Positions 16,146 through 24,884 of a stretch of 35,178 nucleotides of DNA are shown one piece after another. This DNA comes from Desulfobacteraceae bacterium (lineage in GTDB: Bacteria > Desulfobacterota > DSM-4660 > Desulfatiglandales > Desulfatiglandaceae). Every line of letters starts with the position of its first letter. Positions within the stretch are counted from its first letter, which is position 1. The position numbers and the translations under genes are program-made. The stretch lies in NCBI GenBank assembly GCA_030613055.1, contig JAUWMR010000047.1, positions 1 to 35,178 of the forward strand, written 5' to 3'. The notes under the pieces were generated by a model. It was not told the origin of the DNA, ran no database searches, and saw only the letters and a list, made by a program, of their open reading frames with translations.

Positions 16146-17002
16146 ACTCAAGAAACTCAATAACCCCAAGGGCACTGGTCCTTACCGGTTATGGGTTGAA
16201 TTGCGATTATGAAACAGATTTCTCCCTGAAACTTGCCGGTGCGGAATCCCACATGATCCATATCAACGAGTTGATCAGCAAAAAAAGCGCGGGCAGGGCA
16301 ATATCCCTTGCCAGTTACCATATCCTTGTCTTTGGAGGTGGGTTCAGTTGGGCAGACGACCATGGTGCGGGTGTCCTTATTGCGTCAAAGATCAGGCAGC
16401 ATTTAGGGGACCAGATCGAACATTTTATCGAAGACGGCAAGCTAATATTAGGCATATGTAATGGATTCCAGGGACTGGTTAATCTCGGACTTCTCCCTGC
16501 TTTTGACTCCAAGTACCGTGAACGAAGTGTAGCCCTTACCTACAACGACTCCGGAAATTTTATTGATACCTGGGTGAATCTTAAATTCGATCCCGAATCA
16601 CCATGTGTCTTTACAAAAGGGCTTTTATCAATGGAACTGCCTGTACGGCACGGGGAAGGCAAATTCTACGCGGCTGATGATACGATTAAACGGCTCATTA
16701 AAAACAGGCAGGTCGTATTGCAGTATACCGATAAAAACGGGCAAAGGGCGGATGGCAGATGGCCTGTAAACCCCAACGGTTCCCTTGAGGATATTGCCGG
16801 AATATGCGATCCCAGCGGCCGGGTCTTTGGTCTTATGCCTCATCCCGAGGCATTCAATCATTTTACAAATCACCCGGACTGGACCAAAAAAAAGGAAGCG
16901 CTAATCCGGCAGGAAAATACTGTCATTCCCGAGGAAGGAGATGGCATTAAAATTTTCAGAAACGCGGTTGAATATATAAGAAGTACATATGGCCCCGGCT
17001 AA
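16142..17002 (+). CDS. purQ: Phosphoribosylformylglycinamidine synthase glutaminase subunit PurQ
   Basis: A 286-residue class I glutamine amidotransferase that supplies ammonia to the PurL product of the upstream gene. The nucleophile is C106 (LILGICNGFQGL) and the catalytic pair is H234 and E236 (GLMPHPEAFNH). The N-terminal segment ALVLTGYGLNCDYET marks the PurQ group, and its length is like that of glutaminase domains from large fused enzymes rather than short PurQ (about 225). The ATG overlaps the purL TGA, so the two are translationally coupled. It converges on manA, with 60 bases between. Confidence 0.93.
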   Translation: MNSRNSITPRALVLTGYGLNCDYETDFSLKLAGAESHMIHINELISKKSAGRAISLASYHILVFGGGFSWADDHGAGVLIASKIRQHLGDQIEHFIEDGKLILGICNGFQGLVNLGLLPAFDSKYRERSVALTYNDSGNFIDTWVNLKFDPESPCVFTKGLLSMELPVRHGEGKFYAADDTIKRLIKNRQVVLQYTDKNGQRADGRWPVNPNGSLEDIAGICDPSGRVFGLMPHPEAFNHFTNHPDWTKKKEALIRQENTVIPEEGDGIKIFRNAVEYIRSTYGPG

Positions 17003-17061
17003 AGGCGTGAGGCGTGAGGTAAATGACCCTCCCTGCAGCGAGCTACAGGGAATCATCAAGT

Positions 17062-18282
17062 TCAATGTACAACGCACCCGTTGGGGACCGAAGCTTTGTA
17101 GAGCCTTGCCTTCCCCTCAATCCTGTATCGGGACACCACGGCAGGAACAATAACCGATTCACCTCTGTTTAATGGCAAAATATCGCCGCTTTCCAGATCC
17201 CTTATATCCGCTTTGCCCTCCATACAGATCAGGATTTCCACACTTCGATTTCGAGTGCTTGTAAAAGGAGTACCTTTTTTCAATGAAATCACTGACAGTA
17301 CAAATTCCTTCGATGGTGCCGGATAAATTTCTTCTAAGTCGCCCTGCTCTTCCGGCTTTATCTTTGATACTGCCATGCTTTTGAAATTTACAATCCTGAG
17401 CAGTTCGGGAATATCCATATGCTTGGGAGTCAGGCCGCCCCTCAGCACATTATCCGAATTTGCCATAAGCTCAATGCCCACACCATCTAAATAGGCGTGA
17501 AGTTCACCGGCGGGGATATAAAGCGCCTCCCCCGGCTCTAATTCCACAAGGTTCAAAATAGCGGGTGAAAAAATACCCATATCTCCGGAATATGCCCGGT
17601 TAAGCTCGGCTATCCAGTGAAATACAGGCTCCTTGCCGGACCGCTTTTCAGCAATATCTGCCGCTTTACTTACAATCAATCGCCGCCGCGTTTTATTTAT
17701 TGTCATAAGAGAGGTAAAAAAGCGCTTCAGGCCATTGGAATCAGGGCATTTTTTTAGGTGGCCAAGCATTTCGGAAAGGCCCGGAGATGATATTTCATTC
17801 ATCAAATCAAGGATCTCTTCGGTTGAGCGAAAGCCTATCAGACCCTGGAAAGGAGTAAGCGCACAGAGTATTTCCGGTTTGTGATTTTCGTCCCTGTAGT
17901 TCCGGTTGGGTGCGTCAAGCGGTATCCCGCGCATATTTTCTCTTGCAAATCCCTCCCGTGCCTGTCCAAAATCCGGATGGACCTGTATAGATAAAGGTCT
18001 GGCAATAGCCAGTATCTTGAATAAAAACGGCAGCCTGCCGGAAAACTTTTCAGCGACACGCTCCCCTAAAACCGCCTCAGGACTCGTATTGATAACCTTA
18101 TTTAATGTTTTCCATTCACCATCTATCATGACCCTTGAAGGCGCTTTTACATGGGCCCCCATCCAGAGCTCTGCCATGGGTTTTCCTTTTGCCGCAGGTT
18201 CTCCGAGAAGATCCTGTATGGCTGTTTCTGACCCCCATGCGTATTCCTGAACCGGATTATCCAGTTTACTTATCTTTATCAA
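17062..18282 (-). CDS. manA: Mannose-6-phosphate isomerase, class I
   Basis: A 406-residue ManA that interconverts fructose-6-phosphate and mannose-6-phosphate. The zinc ligands expected for type I enzymes are visible: Q100 and H102 in PLSIQVHPDFGQA, E137 in ENHKPEILCAL, and the later His in YIPAGELHAYLDG. The start is TTG at 18282, with GAGG five to eight bases upstream and the typical opening KISKLDNPVQEYAWGS. It shares orientation with the phosphomannomutase and manC genes upstream, but a 279-base mobile repeat sits between them and may separate transcription. Confidence 0.93.
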   Translation of the reverse strand: MIKISKLDNPVQEYAWGSETAIQDLLGEPAAKGKPMAELWMGAHVKAPSRVMIDGEWKTLNKVINTSPEAVLGERVAEKFSGRLPFLFKILAIARPLSIQVHPDFGQAREGFARENMRGIPLDAPNRNYRDENHKPEILCALTPFQGLIGFRSTEEILDLMNEISSPGLSEMLGHLKKCPDSNGLKRFFTSLMTINKTRRRLIVSKAADIAEKRSGKEPVFHWIAELNRAYSGDMGIFSPAILNLVELEPGEALYIPAGELHAYLDGVGIELMANSDNVLRGGLTPKHMDIPELLRIVNFKSMAVSKIKPEEQGDLEEIYPAPSKEFVLSVISLKKGTPFTSTRNRSVEILICMEGKADIRDLESGDILPLNRGESVIVPAVVSRYRIEGKARLYKASVPNGCVVH

Positions 18283-18636
18283 TGCCTCATTCCTGTGCTA
18301 CGAACCTTTATGTTTTTCTAAGAGACTTTTTTGACAGGATTAACAGGATATTCAGGATATGAATTATTAAAACACATCCTGTTAATCCACATTTAAATCC
18401 TTTACTTTTCGTTTGATTTCAACCTTTCGTTCACTAAAATTAATAATTAAACCAACAGATTTTTTTAATAATCTTCTTAGTCAATTCCTTGTATTTCATT
18501 TATACACTTTCTTCAGCTTGTGATTCTTTTTTGATTTACCGGATAGCTAATGGGAGACTTAACCTTGTTTGTTCCGTTAAAACAGAATCTTGTATATCCT
18601 GTTATCCTGTCAGGTCTTTTTCAAATGACTAAACTG
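18283..18636. other. Gap occupied by a repeat element
   Basis: The 354-base space between manA and the phosphomannomutase gene is almost wholly the mobile element at 18333-18611, described in its own entry. Nothing else is visible. Confidence 0.8.
18333..18611 (-). mobile_element. MITE-like element with internally deleted GxxExxY gene, copy 1
   Basis: A 279-base element. Its ends are near-perfect inverted repeats: GACAGGATTAACAGGATA at the left, and the inverse of GACAGGATAACAGGATA at the right. On the minus strand an ATG opens MKYKELTKKII, and after an A7 run another frame encodes VGLIINFSERKVEIKRK, then VKDLNVD and a stop (18382-18384). From memory these match the first and last segments of GxxExxY-family proteins (PD-(D/E)XK-like, about 125 residues); the middle of about 85 residues is absent. 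A copy with the same junction is at 24606-24885. Confidence 0.75.
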
Positions 18637-20004
18637 CTATCCCTTCCCTACTTCATTTACGATATGGGCCAATTTCTCTTCTACCGTCTTTCTTATTTCT
18701 CCCAGGGTTTTTGAGTCCTGTGCCTCAAAGCGCAGCACTAAAACCGGCTGTGTATTGGACGCCCTCACAAGGCCCCATCCCCCATCAAACAGGACCCTTG
18801 CTCCATCAACGTCAATGACCTGGTATTCTTTTTTGAATTCTTCTACTAACCTTTCCACGACCAGGAATTTTATTTCATCACTGCATTCCGTTCTTATCTC
18901 CGGCGTTGTTACCGTGGGAGGAACATCAGAAAGGAGTTCCGATAATCTCTTGTCCGTATGAGAAAGAATCTCCAAAAGCCTGGCTCCAGCGTAAATAGCA
19001 TCATCATATCCATAATAACGGTTGGCAAAGAAGATATGGCCACTCATTTCTCCCGCTAATTCGCCCTTTTCTTCCTTGAGCTTGGCCTTGATCAGGGAAT
19101 GGCCAACTTTCCACATTATCGCCTTGCCGCCATGCCTCTCAATATCGTCAAACAGGGTTTGAGAACACTTCACCTCGGATATAAAGGTCGCCCCCGGCAC
19201 CTCTTTTAGAATAGCCCTGGAAAACAGGATCATCAACTGGTCGCCCCACATGATATTACCGTTTTCATCCACAACGCCAATCCGATCCGAGTCTCCATCA
19301 TATGCTATTCCCAGATCCGCCTTTTGCTCCTTAACGGTATCAATTAAAGTCTCCAGGTTAGCGGGCAGGGTCGGATCAGGGTGATGGTTGGGGAAGTTGC
19401 CGTCCATTTCACTGAAAAGCTCGGTCACTTCTGCCCCTAACTTGCGATACAACGGGCCTGCTATAACCCCGCCGGTCCCGTTTCCCGAGTCAATAACCAC
19501 ATTGCATTTTCGCTCACCCATCTTGAGAAAGGAAACAGATGTATCTGTATAAGCTTCTATTATATCGTTTGATTCAAATTTTCCCTTCCCTTGCTCGAAT
19601 TCACCCTTTTCTAACATTTTCCTGATAACCTGGATCTCTTCTCCGTGAATCGAGCCTTTGCCAAGACATATTTTCAGCCCGTTGTTGTCCGGTGGGTTAT
19701 GGCTTCCCGTAATTACAATTCCCCCTCCCACATTTAGATGAAACAGAGAGAAATAGAGAAGAGGCGTCGGGACAATATCAAGATCAACGATACTGCATCC
19801 GGTATCCAGAACCCCCTGGGACAGCCCTTTGTGGATCCGGGGAGAACTCAACCTGCAATCCCTTGCCAGGCTTATCTTCTGGACGTTGTTTCTAATAAAA
19901 TAGGTCCCAAGGGTTCTTCCAAGGTCGTATACAATATCATCCGTAAAATCTTTATCAGCGATTCCTCTTATGTCATATTCGCGGAACATGTAAGGGTTTA
20001 CCAT
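18637..20004 (-). CDS. manB: Phosphomannomutase / phosphoglucomutase
   Basis: A 455-residue alpha-D-phosphohexomutase of the AlgC/ManB type that converts mannose-6-phosphate to mannose-1-phosphate (and often the glucose pair). Visible sites: the opening FREYDIRGIADKDF, the phosphoserine loop S101 in ITGSHNPPDNNG, the Mg loop DGDSDR, the sugar-specificity loop GEMSGH and the phosphate-binding loop RASNTQPVL. ATG at 20004 has AGGAGA six bases upstream. It starts 16 bases after the manC stop, so the two are one transcription unit providing mannose-1-phosphate and GDP-mannose. Confidence 0.93.
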   Translation of the reverse strand: MVNPYMFREYDIRGIADKDFTDDIVYDLGRTLGTYFIRNNVQKISLARDCRLSSPRIHKGLSQGVLDTGCSIVDLDIVPTPLLYFSLFHLNVGGGIVITGSHNPPDNNGLKICLGKGSIHGEEIQVIRKMLEKGEFEQGKGKFESNDIIEAYTDTSVSFLKMGERKCNVVIDSGNGTGGVIAGPLYRKLGAEVTELFSEMDGNFPNHHPDPTLPANLETLIDTVKEQKADLGIAYDGDSDRIGVVDENGNIMWGDQLMILFSRAILKEVPGATFISEVKCSQTLFDDIERHGGKAIMWKVGHSLIKAKLKEEKGELAGEMSGHIFFANRYYGYDDAIYAGARLLEILSHTDKRLSELLSDVPPTVTTPEIRTECSDEIKFLVVERLVEEFKKEYQVIDVDGARVLFDGGWGLVRASNTQPVLVLRFEAQDSKTLGEIRKTVEEKLAHIVNEVGKG

Positions 20005-20020
20005 AGATAATCTCCTTTCA

Positions 20021-21109
20021 TTAAAGAATTGACGTTGGTCCCTTTCTCTTTATCTCTTCAAGTATTTTCTTTACTTCCTGGGATTTCTTCAGGTCAGCCA
20101 CGAGAATAACGTCACCGGTATTTACAATAACAAGATCCTTTAGCCCTAATCCCACCACAATTTGATTACCAGATTGATTGAAAACAAATGAAGACTTTGT
20201 ATCAAGAAGCAGATTTTTTCCTTGAACCAGGTTTCCATTCTCATCAGTTTCATTCCGCCGCAAATCATAAAGCGACTCCCAGCTTCCCACGTCGCTCCAC
20301 CCAAAATCCCCTGGAATACTCAAGACAGGAAGCCCTGTCTTTTCCATTATACCGTAATCAATTGAAATTGAAGGAAACTCTTCGTAAACAGATCGGAGTA
20401 TTTCCCCGTAATCGTCCCTGTCCATGCTCTCTTCTATTTTCAGAAGCCCTTCATACACCTCGGGGAGATGAATCTCAATCTCCTTGAGAATTATCTCAGG
20501 TGTAAAGATGAATATCCCGCCGTTCCAGAGATAGTCACCGCTCTCTAAATATTTCAGCGCGTTATTTTGTTCAGGCTTTTCCACGAATTCTTTTATATTG
20601 TAGACACTGACCCCGTCAATTTCGTCCTGAACCGAGCCCCTCCTGAGATATCCATATCCCGTTTCAGGGCGTGTTGGTACGATACCAATTGTAACGATGG
20701 ACCCCTGAAAGGCCAACTTACCACCAACTGAAAGAATGCCGCGAAACCGCTCCTCATCGGTAATGAAATGGTCGGCAGGCAAAACTGCCATGGGTTCATC
20801 AATAACTCCATGTTTTCTCATGTAGACCGCGGCAAGTCCAATACAGGGCGCCGTATTCCGTCCAAAAGGCTCTTCAAGAATCACGACCTGCTTTTGACCT
20901 GAAACCTTGTTCAAAAGATCGTGGTGCGCTTCATTGCCGACAATAATAGTATTTTCTTCCCTGCATATCGGACTGACCCTGTCAAGCGTCTGCTCGATCA
21001 TTGTCTTTGAACCGATAATGTCCAGAAACTGTTTTGGCAACTTAGACCTGCTTGCGGGCCAGAATCTGGTCCCCGAACCCCCTGCCATTATGATAGGATA
21101 GATTTCCAT
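20021..21109 (-). CDS. manC: Mannose-1-phosphate guanylyltransferase
   Basis: A 362-residue nucleotidyltransferase that makes GDP-mannose from mannose-1-phosphate and GTP. The N-terminal pyrophosphorylase signature is IIMAGGSGTRFWPASRS with KLPKQFL. FVEKPEQN, GDYLWNGGIF and DFGWSDVGSWESL follow. It stops at about 360 residues, so it lacks the C-terminal cupin isomerase domain of bifunctional AlgA-type enzymes; isomerase activity is supplied by manA. ATG at 21109 is chosen over one eight codons upstream because GGGAGAG precedes it and homology begins there. Confidence 0.93.
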   Translation of the reverse strand: MEIYPIIMAGGSGTRFWPASRSKLPKQFLDIIGSKTMIEQTLDRVSPICREENTIIVGNEAHHDLLNKVSGQKQVVILEEPFGRNTAPCIGLAAVYMRKHGVIDEPMAVLPADHFITDEERFRGILSVGGKLAFQGSIVTIGIVPTRPETGYGYLRRGSVQDEIDGVSVYNIKEFVEKPEQNNALKYLESGDYLWNGGIFIFTPEIILKEIEIHLPEVYEGLLKIEESMDRDDYGEILRSVYEEFPSISIDYGIMEKTGLPVLSIPGDFGWSDVGSWESLYDLRRNETDENGNLVQGKNLLLDTKSSFVFNQSGNQIVVGLGLKDLVIVNTGDVILVADLKKSQEVKKILEEIKRKGPTSIL

Positions 21110-21262
21110 AAAACTCTCCCTAATTGTTAACATTTAGCAACCATTCAGATTCTTTAGACCAAATACGATTTTAAGGAAACACAGATGGTTACTTCGCATT
21201 AAAATAGCCACAGTTATATTTTCTTCCACGGTAATCATCAAATTCAGATCACGTCTTCCACA

Positions 21263-23152
21263 TTATGTTTCTCCAATAATCGGCCTGTTGAGCAACCTGC
21301 TTACCCTGGACAGAAACCTCTTTGGATTTACCGGTTTAGTGAGATAATCGTCAGCCCCTGCATCAATTCCTTCAATTTCAGAATCAATTCCTTTTTTTGC
21401 TGTAAGCATTATTATTGGAATATAGCGTGTAGTTAGCTGGGACCTGAGCTTCTTAATAAGGGTTATTCCGTCCATTTCCGGCATCATATAATCAGTTACC
21501 AGAAGGTCCGGCTTTTCCTGATAGGCCAATTTTAAGGCATCTACACCATTTTTGGCAGCAATGGTAAGATAGTTTTCGGATTTCAATAAATGGCAAAGGA
21601 TTTTCAGGGTTACTTCGTTATCATCTGCCACTAAGATCTTAGTGGACCTCACGCTGCTGACTGATACCGAAGGCCTCGAAAGCTGAGCCGTTTCCGTTTC
21701 CTTCTCATCCGGAATGCCCGGCTCAGTAACGGGCTCCTGAAATATGTCCCTGGCTTCGGGTGGAGCCACGCGAAATATCTCCTCAATAGTCGTCAACCCC
21801 TTTAACGCCTTTTTTATACCCTCCTCGCTCAGAGATTGAAAACCTTCTTTCTCGGCCGCCTTTTTCAGGGTCACCGCCGGCATATTCGGTACTATAATCT
21901 CCTTTAAGGAAGGCGTTATCAGCAGGATTTCGAACAGGCCTAAACGCCCTGAATAGCCGGAGTACTGGCAGTCTTCACAACCTGCCCCTTTCCAAAAAGT
22001 GGCACTTTTGTCTTTTCCAATATAGGGAGAAAGGCGATCCTTCATTTGTGCGCTCAGGGGATCAGGCACCTTGCACTTCTTGCATATCTTCCTCACGAGC
22101 CTTTGTCCAATCACTGCCACAAGCGAAGAGGAGACCAGGAAGCTGTCTACCCCCATATCCTGAAGCCTTCCCACAGCGGAAGAGGCATCATTAGTGTGCA
22201 GGGTAGATAAAACTAATTGCCCGGTCTGCGCGGCCTGGAACGCGATGCCGGCGGTCTCGGTATCCCTTATCTCCCCTACCATGATTATATCCGGGTCCTG
22301 TCTCAAGATAGACCTGAGCCCTGCCGCAAATGTGATCCCTGCCTTTGGGTTTATCTGCACCTGATTGATTCCGTCAATATCGAACTCAACCGGGTCTTCC
22401 ACGGTTATGATATTGACTTTGGGGGTATTGAGCCTGTTGAGACAGGCATAAAGCGTTGAAGATTTACCGCTCCCCGTAGGTCCGGTTACAAGAATGATTC
22501 CCTGGGGCATGCTTAGGGCGTTTATAAACTTCTTAAGGTCTTTGTCAAGGACGCCCAATTCATTGAGCGTCATTTGCACGGTGTCGGGGTTCAGGATACG
22601 TATGGTCACTTTCTCACCATATGAGGTGGGTATGGTAGAAACCCTTAAATCATAACCCTTATTCCCGTACCTGATGTGAGACCTGCCATCCTGCGGTTTT
22701 CTTCGAATAGAAATGTCTATGTCTGACAAAATTTTGACTCTGGATACGAGAGACGCGTGGACATGCTTGTCCGTTTGCATTATTTCACACATGATACCAT
22801 CTATGCGGTAGCGAATAATGACTGCATCCTTATGTGGTTCAATATGTATATCACTCGCCTTGAGCCTGAGGGCATCGGCAAGTATGGAGTTTACAAATCG
22901 CACAACCGGCGGGAGTTCCGTTAGTTTCAGAAGGTCCTGTTCTTCCTTTTCATCTTCCTCCACCTCTTTGATAATCTCTACCCCCTCACCCAGGCCCGGG
23001 ACCGCTCCCAAGGCCTTTTCGAGATCGTTCTTTGGATAATACATCTCGATCGTTTCGACTATATCTCTTTGAGAAGATACTGCAATGTGTATAGGCATTC
23101 CTGTTACAAAACGCAGGTCATCTATCGCATAAAAATCCAAAGGATTGACCAT
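21263..23152 (-). CDS. PilB/GspE-type ATPase fused to a receiver domain (main part, frame broken)
   Basis: 629 codons, continuing the gene whose N terminus is at 23118-23498 in another frame. From MVNPLDFYAIDDL onward it has the secretion/pilus ATPase core: Walker A GPTGSGKS (224-231), Asp box TVEDPVEF, Walker B DIIMVGE (288-294), His box LVLSTLHTNDA, and the metal-binding C357-x2-C360 / C392-x2-C395. After a Pro/Glu-rich linker (about 465-500) comes a receiver domain (504-625) with phospho-acceptor D554 (LLVTDYMMPEMDG) and TAKKG / LTKPVN switch residues. Such ATPases power type IV pilus extension or type II secretion. The one-base insertion responsible for the break is in the T5 run (plus strand) at 23170-23174. 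Confidence 0.88.
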   Translation of the reverse strand: MVNPLDFYAIDDLRFVTGMPIHIAVSSQRDIVETIEMYYPKNDLEKALGAVPGLGEGVEIIKEVEEDEKEEQDLLKLTELPPVVRFVNSILADALRLKASDIHIEPHKDAVIIRYRIDGIMCEIMQTDKHVHASLVSRVKILSDIDISIRRKPQDGRSHIRYGNKGYDLRVSTIPTSYGEKVTIRILNPDTVQMTLNELGVLDKDLKKFINALSMPQGIILVTGPTGSGKSSTLYACLNRLNTPKVNIITVEDPVEFDIDGINQVQINPKAGITFAAGLRSILRQDPDIIMVGEIRDTETAGIAFQAAQTGQLVLSTLHTNDASSAVGRLQDMGVDSFLVSSSLVAVIGQRLVRKICKKCKVPDPLSAQMKDRLSPYIGKDKSATFWKGAGCEDCQYSGYSGRLGLFEILLITPSLKEIIVPNMPAVTLKKAAEKEGFQSLSEEGIKKALKGLTTIEEIFRVAPPEARDIFQEPVTEPGIPDEKETETAQLSRPSVSVSSVRSTKILVADDNEVTLKILCHLLKSENYLTIAAKNGVDALKLAYQEKPDLLVTDYMMPEMDGITLIKKLRSQLTTRYIPIIMLTAKKGIDSEIEGIDAGADDYLTKPVNPKRFLSRVSRLLNRPIIGET

Positions 23153-23498
23153 TGCAACAATGGAGTCCCTTTTTAACTTCCTTGATCGGAACGAGGAGAT
23201 AATTTTCAGCCATTTCAGGCGGCACTAAGGAGATAACCTCTTTTGTGATTTCTATCTTATCAAGGTTGAGCAAAGGGATCTTGAGCTGGCTGGCCAAAGC
23301 ACTGGCTATCTCCTTGTCATCGGCAGCGCCCATATCCATGAGAATCTGACCGATTTTCTTTTTCTGTGTTTTCTGTATATCCAGGGCATTGGCTAAGGTC
23401 TTCCCATCTATTAGCCCGGCCTTAACCAAAATCTCACCTAACTTCATGCGCCTTGTGGCACCACTTTGGGTTTTTTCAGTTTTATTAGTATTTGTCAT
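23118..23498 (-). CDS. N-terminal MshEN-type domain of the split PilB/GspE ATPase
   Basis: 126 codons, of which about the first 106 are genuine: RRMKLGEILVKAGLIDG, then QILMDMGAADDKEIASALA, then LVPPEMAENYLLVPIKEVK. This is the T2SSE N-terminal (MshEN) domain, which in several pilus ATPases binds c-di-GMP. After IKEVK the frame goes off into KGLHCCNGQ; removing one A restores KRDSIVAMVNPLDF and joins it to the following part. AAGGAT precedes the ATG. A c-di-GMP-binding role would suit the adjacent GGDEF gene, but binding residues were not verified. Confidence 0.85.
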   Translation of the reverse strand: MTNTNKTEKTQSGATRRMKLGEILVKAGLIDGKTLANALDIQKTQKKKIGQILMDMGAADDKEIASALASQLKIPLLNLDKIEITKEVISLVPPEMAENYLLVPIKEVKKGLHCCNGQSFGFLCDR

Positions 23499-23543
23499 TT
23501 GATAATCCTTATTATTGATTTACCAATAGTCCAAATATTTTTT

Positions 23544-23630
23544 GACGGGATGAACAGGATAAACACGATATTCTTTTATCCTGTTGATCTCTTAGTTCAG
23601 ATCCTTGATCTTACGCTTAATTTCAACTTT
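23544..23630 (-). mobile_element. Remnant of the GxxExxY-derived element, copy 3
   Basis: It begins with GACGGGATGAACAGGATAAA, like one end of the 280-base elements. On the minus strand 23592-23630 encodes KVEIKRKIKDLN and a stop, the same C-terminal end as in copies 1 and 2. The rest of the element is missing; a CTAAAGTG array takes over at the right. Confidence 0.7.
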
Positions 23631-23637
23631 AGGCACT

Positions 23638-24558
23638 TTAGATCACTTTAGTCACTTTAGGTACTTCCTTTGCTACGCAAACACAATTCCTCCCCTCACG
23701 CTTTGCCTTGTACATGGCTTCATCCGCCCGTCCGATAAGTGAGTCTACATTATCTTCCAATCCAAACAGGAAAGATGCCACCCCAAAGCTCGCGGTAATA
23801 CGGACGGACTGTGACTGATCCGGCAACTTGATCTTCATTTCCTCAACCTTTTTTCGCATCCTTTCCGCAACAGACCGGGACTGGGAGGCATCCACACCCG
23901 GCAGGCACACAACAAACTCCTCACCTCCATATCGCCCAACAAAATCATATGGCCTTGCAGACTTTGACAATTGCTCTGTAAATCGTTGAAGCACGAGATC
24001 ACCCACCTGATGACCATAATTGTCATTAACTCCTTTGAAATGATCTATGTCTGTCAGTATAAGAGAAAGTGGGCTCTTCTCTCTATTTGATCTGAGCAAG
24101 GCCTCCTCCATCTTTTCCATAAAAGCCCTTCTGTTTAACACGCCGGTTAAGGGATCAACAGTCGCTAACCGCAGTATCCGTTGTTCAAGTTTAATAATCC
24201 TTTTACCAATCTTGACCCGGTATTTCAATTCTTCCTGGTCAAAAGGTTTGATCAAAAAATCATCCGCTCCTGCCTCTAATCCCTCAATAATATCTTCCTT
24301 TCTTCCCTTTGCCGTTAGAACGATAAAGTAGACGTAATCGGCCTTTTCCATTTTACGAATATTGCGGCACAGTTCCAGCCCATCCATATCTGGCATCATC
24401 CAGTCCGAAATGACCAGGTTCGGGGCTTCAGGCTCCTGAAGTGCTTCCCACGCCTCTCTGCCGTCACAGGTCACCATTACATCGTATCCCCACTTGCGCA
24501 GGAAAGTCTCTAATAAGCGCCTGGAAACAGCGTTGTCCTCAGCGATCAGAACCTTCAT
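23638..24558 (-). CDS. Receiver-GGDEF diguanylate cyclase (PleD/WspR-like)
   Basis: A 306-residue response regulator that should make c-di-GMP from two GTP. The receiver domain is residues 1-120, with acceptor D52 (LVISDWMMPDMDG) and T/K switch residues in VLTAKG and LIKPFD. The GGDEF domain starts at DPLTGVLNRRAF; the active-site loop is GGEEF (211-215), and an inhibitory I-site R202-PY-D205 lies five residues before it, so product inhibition is likely. GGAGA precedes the ATG. The last residues (EVPKVTKVI) are encoded by a CTAAAGTG repeat array. It is directly upstream of the ATPase gene in the same direction. Confidence 0.94.
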   Translation of the reverse strand: MKVLIAEDNAVSRRLLETFLRKWGYDVMVTCDGREAWEALQEPEAPNLVISDWMMPDMDGLELCRNIRKMEKADYVYFIVLTAKGRKEDIIEGLEAGADDFLIKPFDQEELKYRVKIGKRIIKLEQRILRLATVDPLTGVLNRRAFMEKMEEALLRSNREKSPLSLILTDIDHFKGVNDNYGHQVGDLVLQRFTEQLSKSARPYDFVGRYGGEEFVVCLPGVDASQSRSVAERMRKKVEEMKIKLPDQSQSVRITASFGVASFLFGLEDNVDSLIGRADEAMYKAKREGRNCVCVAKEVPKVTKVI

Positions 24559-24884
24559 TTTTCATCTCCAAAAACCATTTTCCTACAAGTTCAACTTCTT
24601 TTTTTGACAGGATTTACAGGATATTCAGGATTAAAAGCATAAAATTCATCATGTTAATCCTCCCTGAAATCTTTTACTTTACGTTTGATTTCTACTTTTC
24701 GTTCACCAAAATTAATAATTAAACCAACAGGTTTTTTTAATGATTTTCTCAGTCAATTCTTTGTATTTCATTTTTTGTAAATTTTCTTCAGGTTAGGATT
24801 CTTTTTGATTTACTGGATAGCTACAATAAAACTTAACTTTGTCGGTGAATTTAAAACAAAATCATGTCTATCCTGTTATCCTGT
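24559..24884. other. Gap occupied by a repeat element
   Basis: The space between the kinase stop and the diguanylate cyclase start is nearly all the mobile element at 24606-24885. No gene, terminator or promoter could be recognised apart from it. Confidence 0.8.

Noticed and set aside
23165-23180. Programmed ribosomal frameshift in the ATPase gene
   Set aside because: The needed shift is +1, and the local sequence lacks the heptamer and stop-codon context of known +1 or -1 sites; a one-base insertion is simpler.
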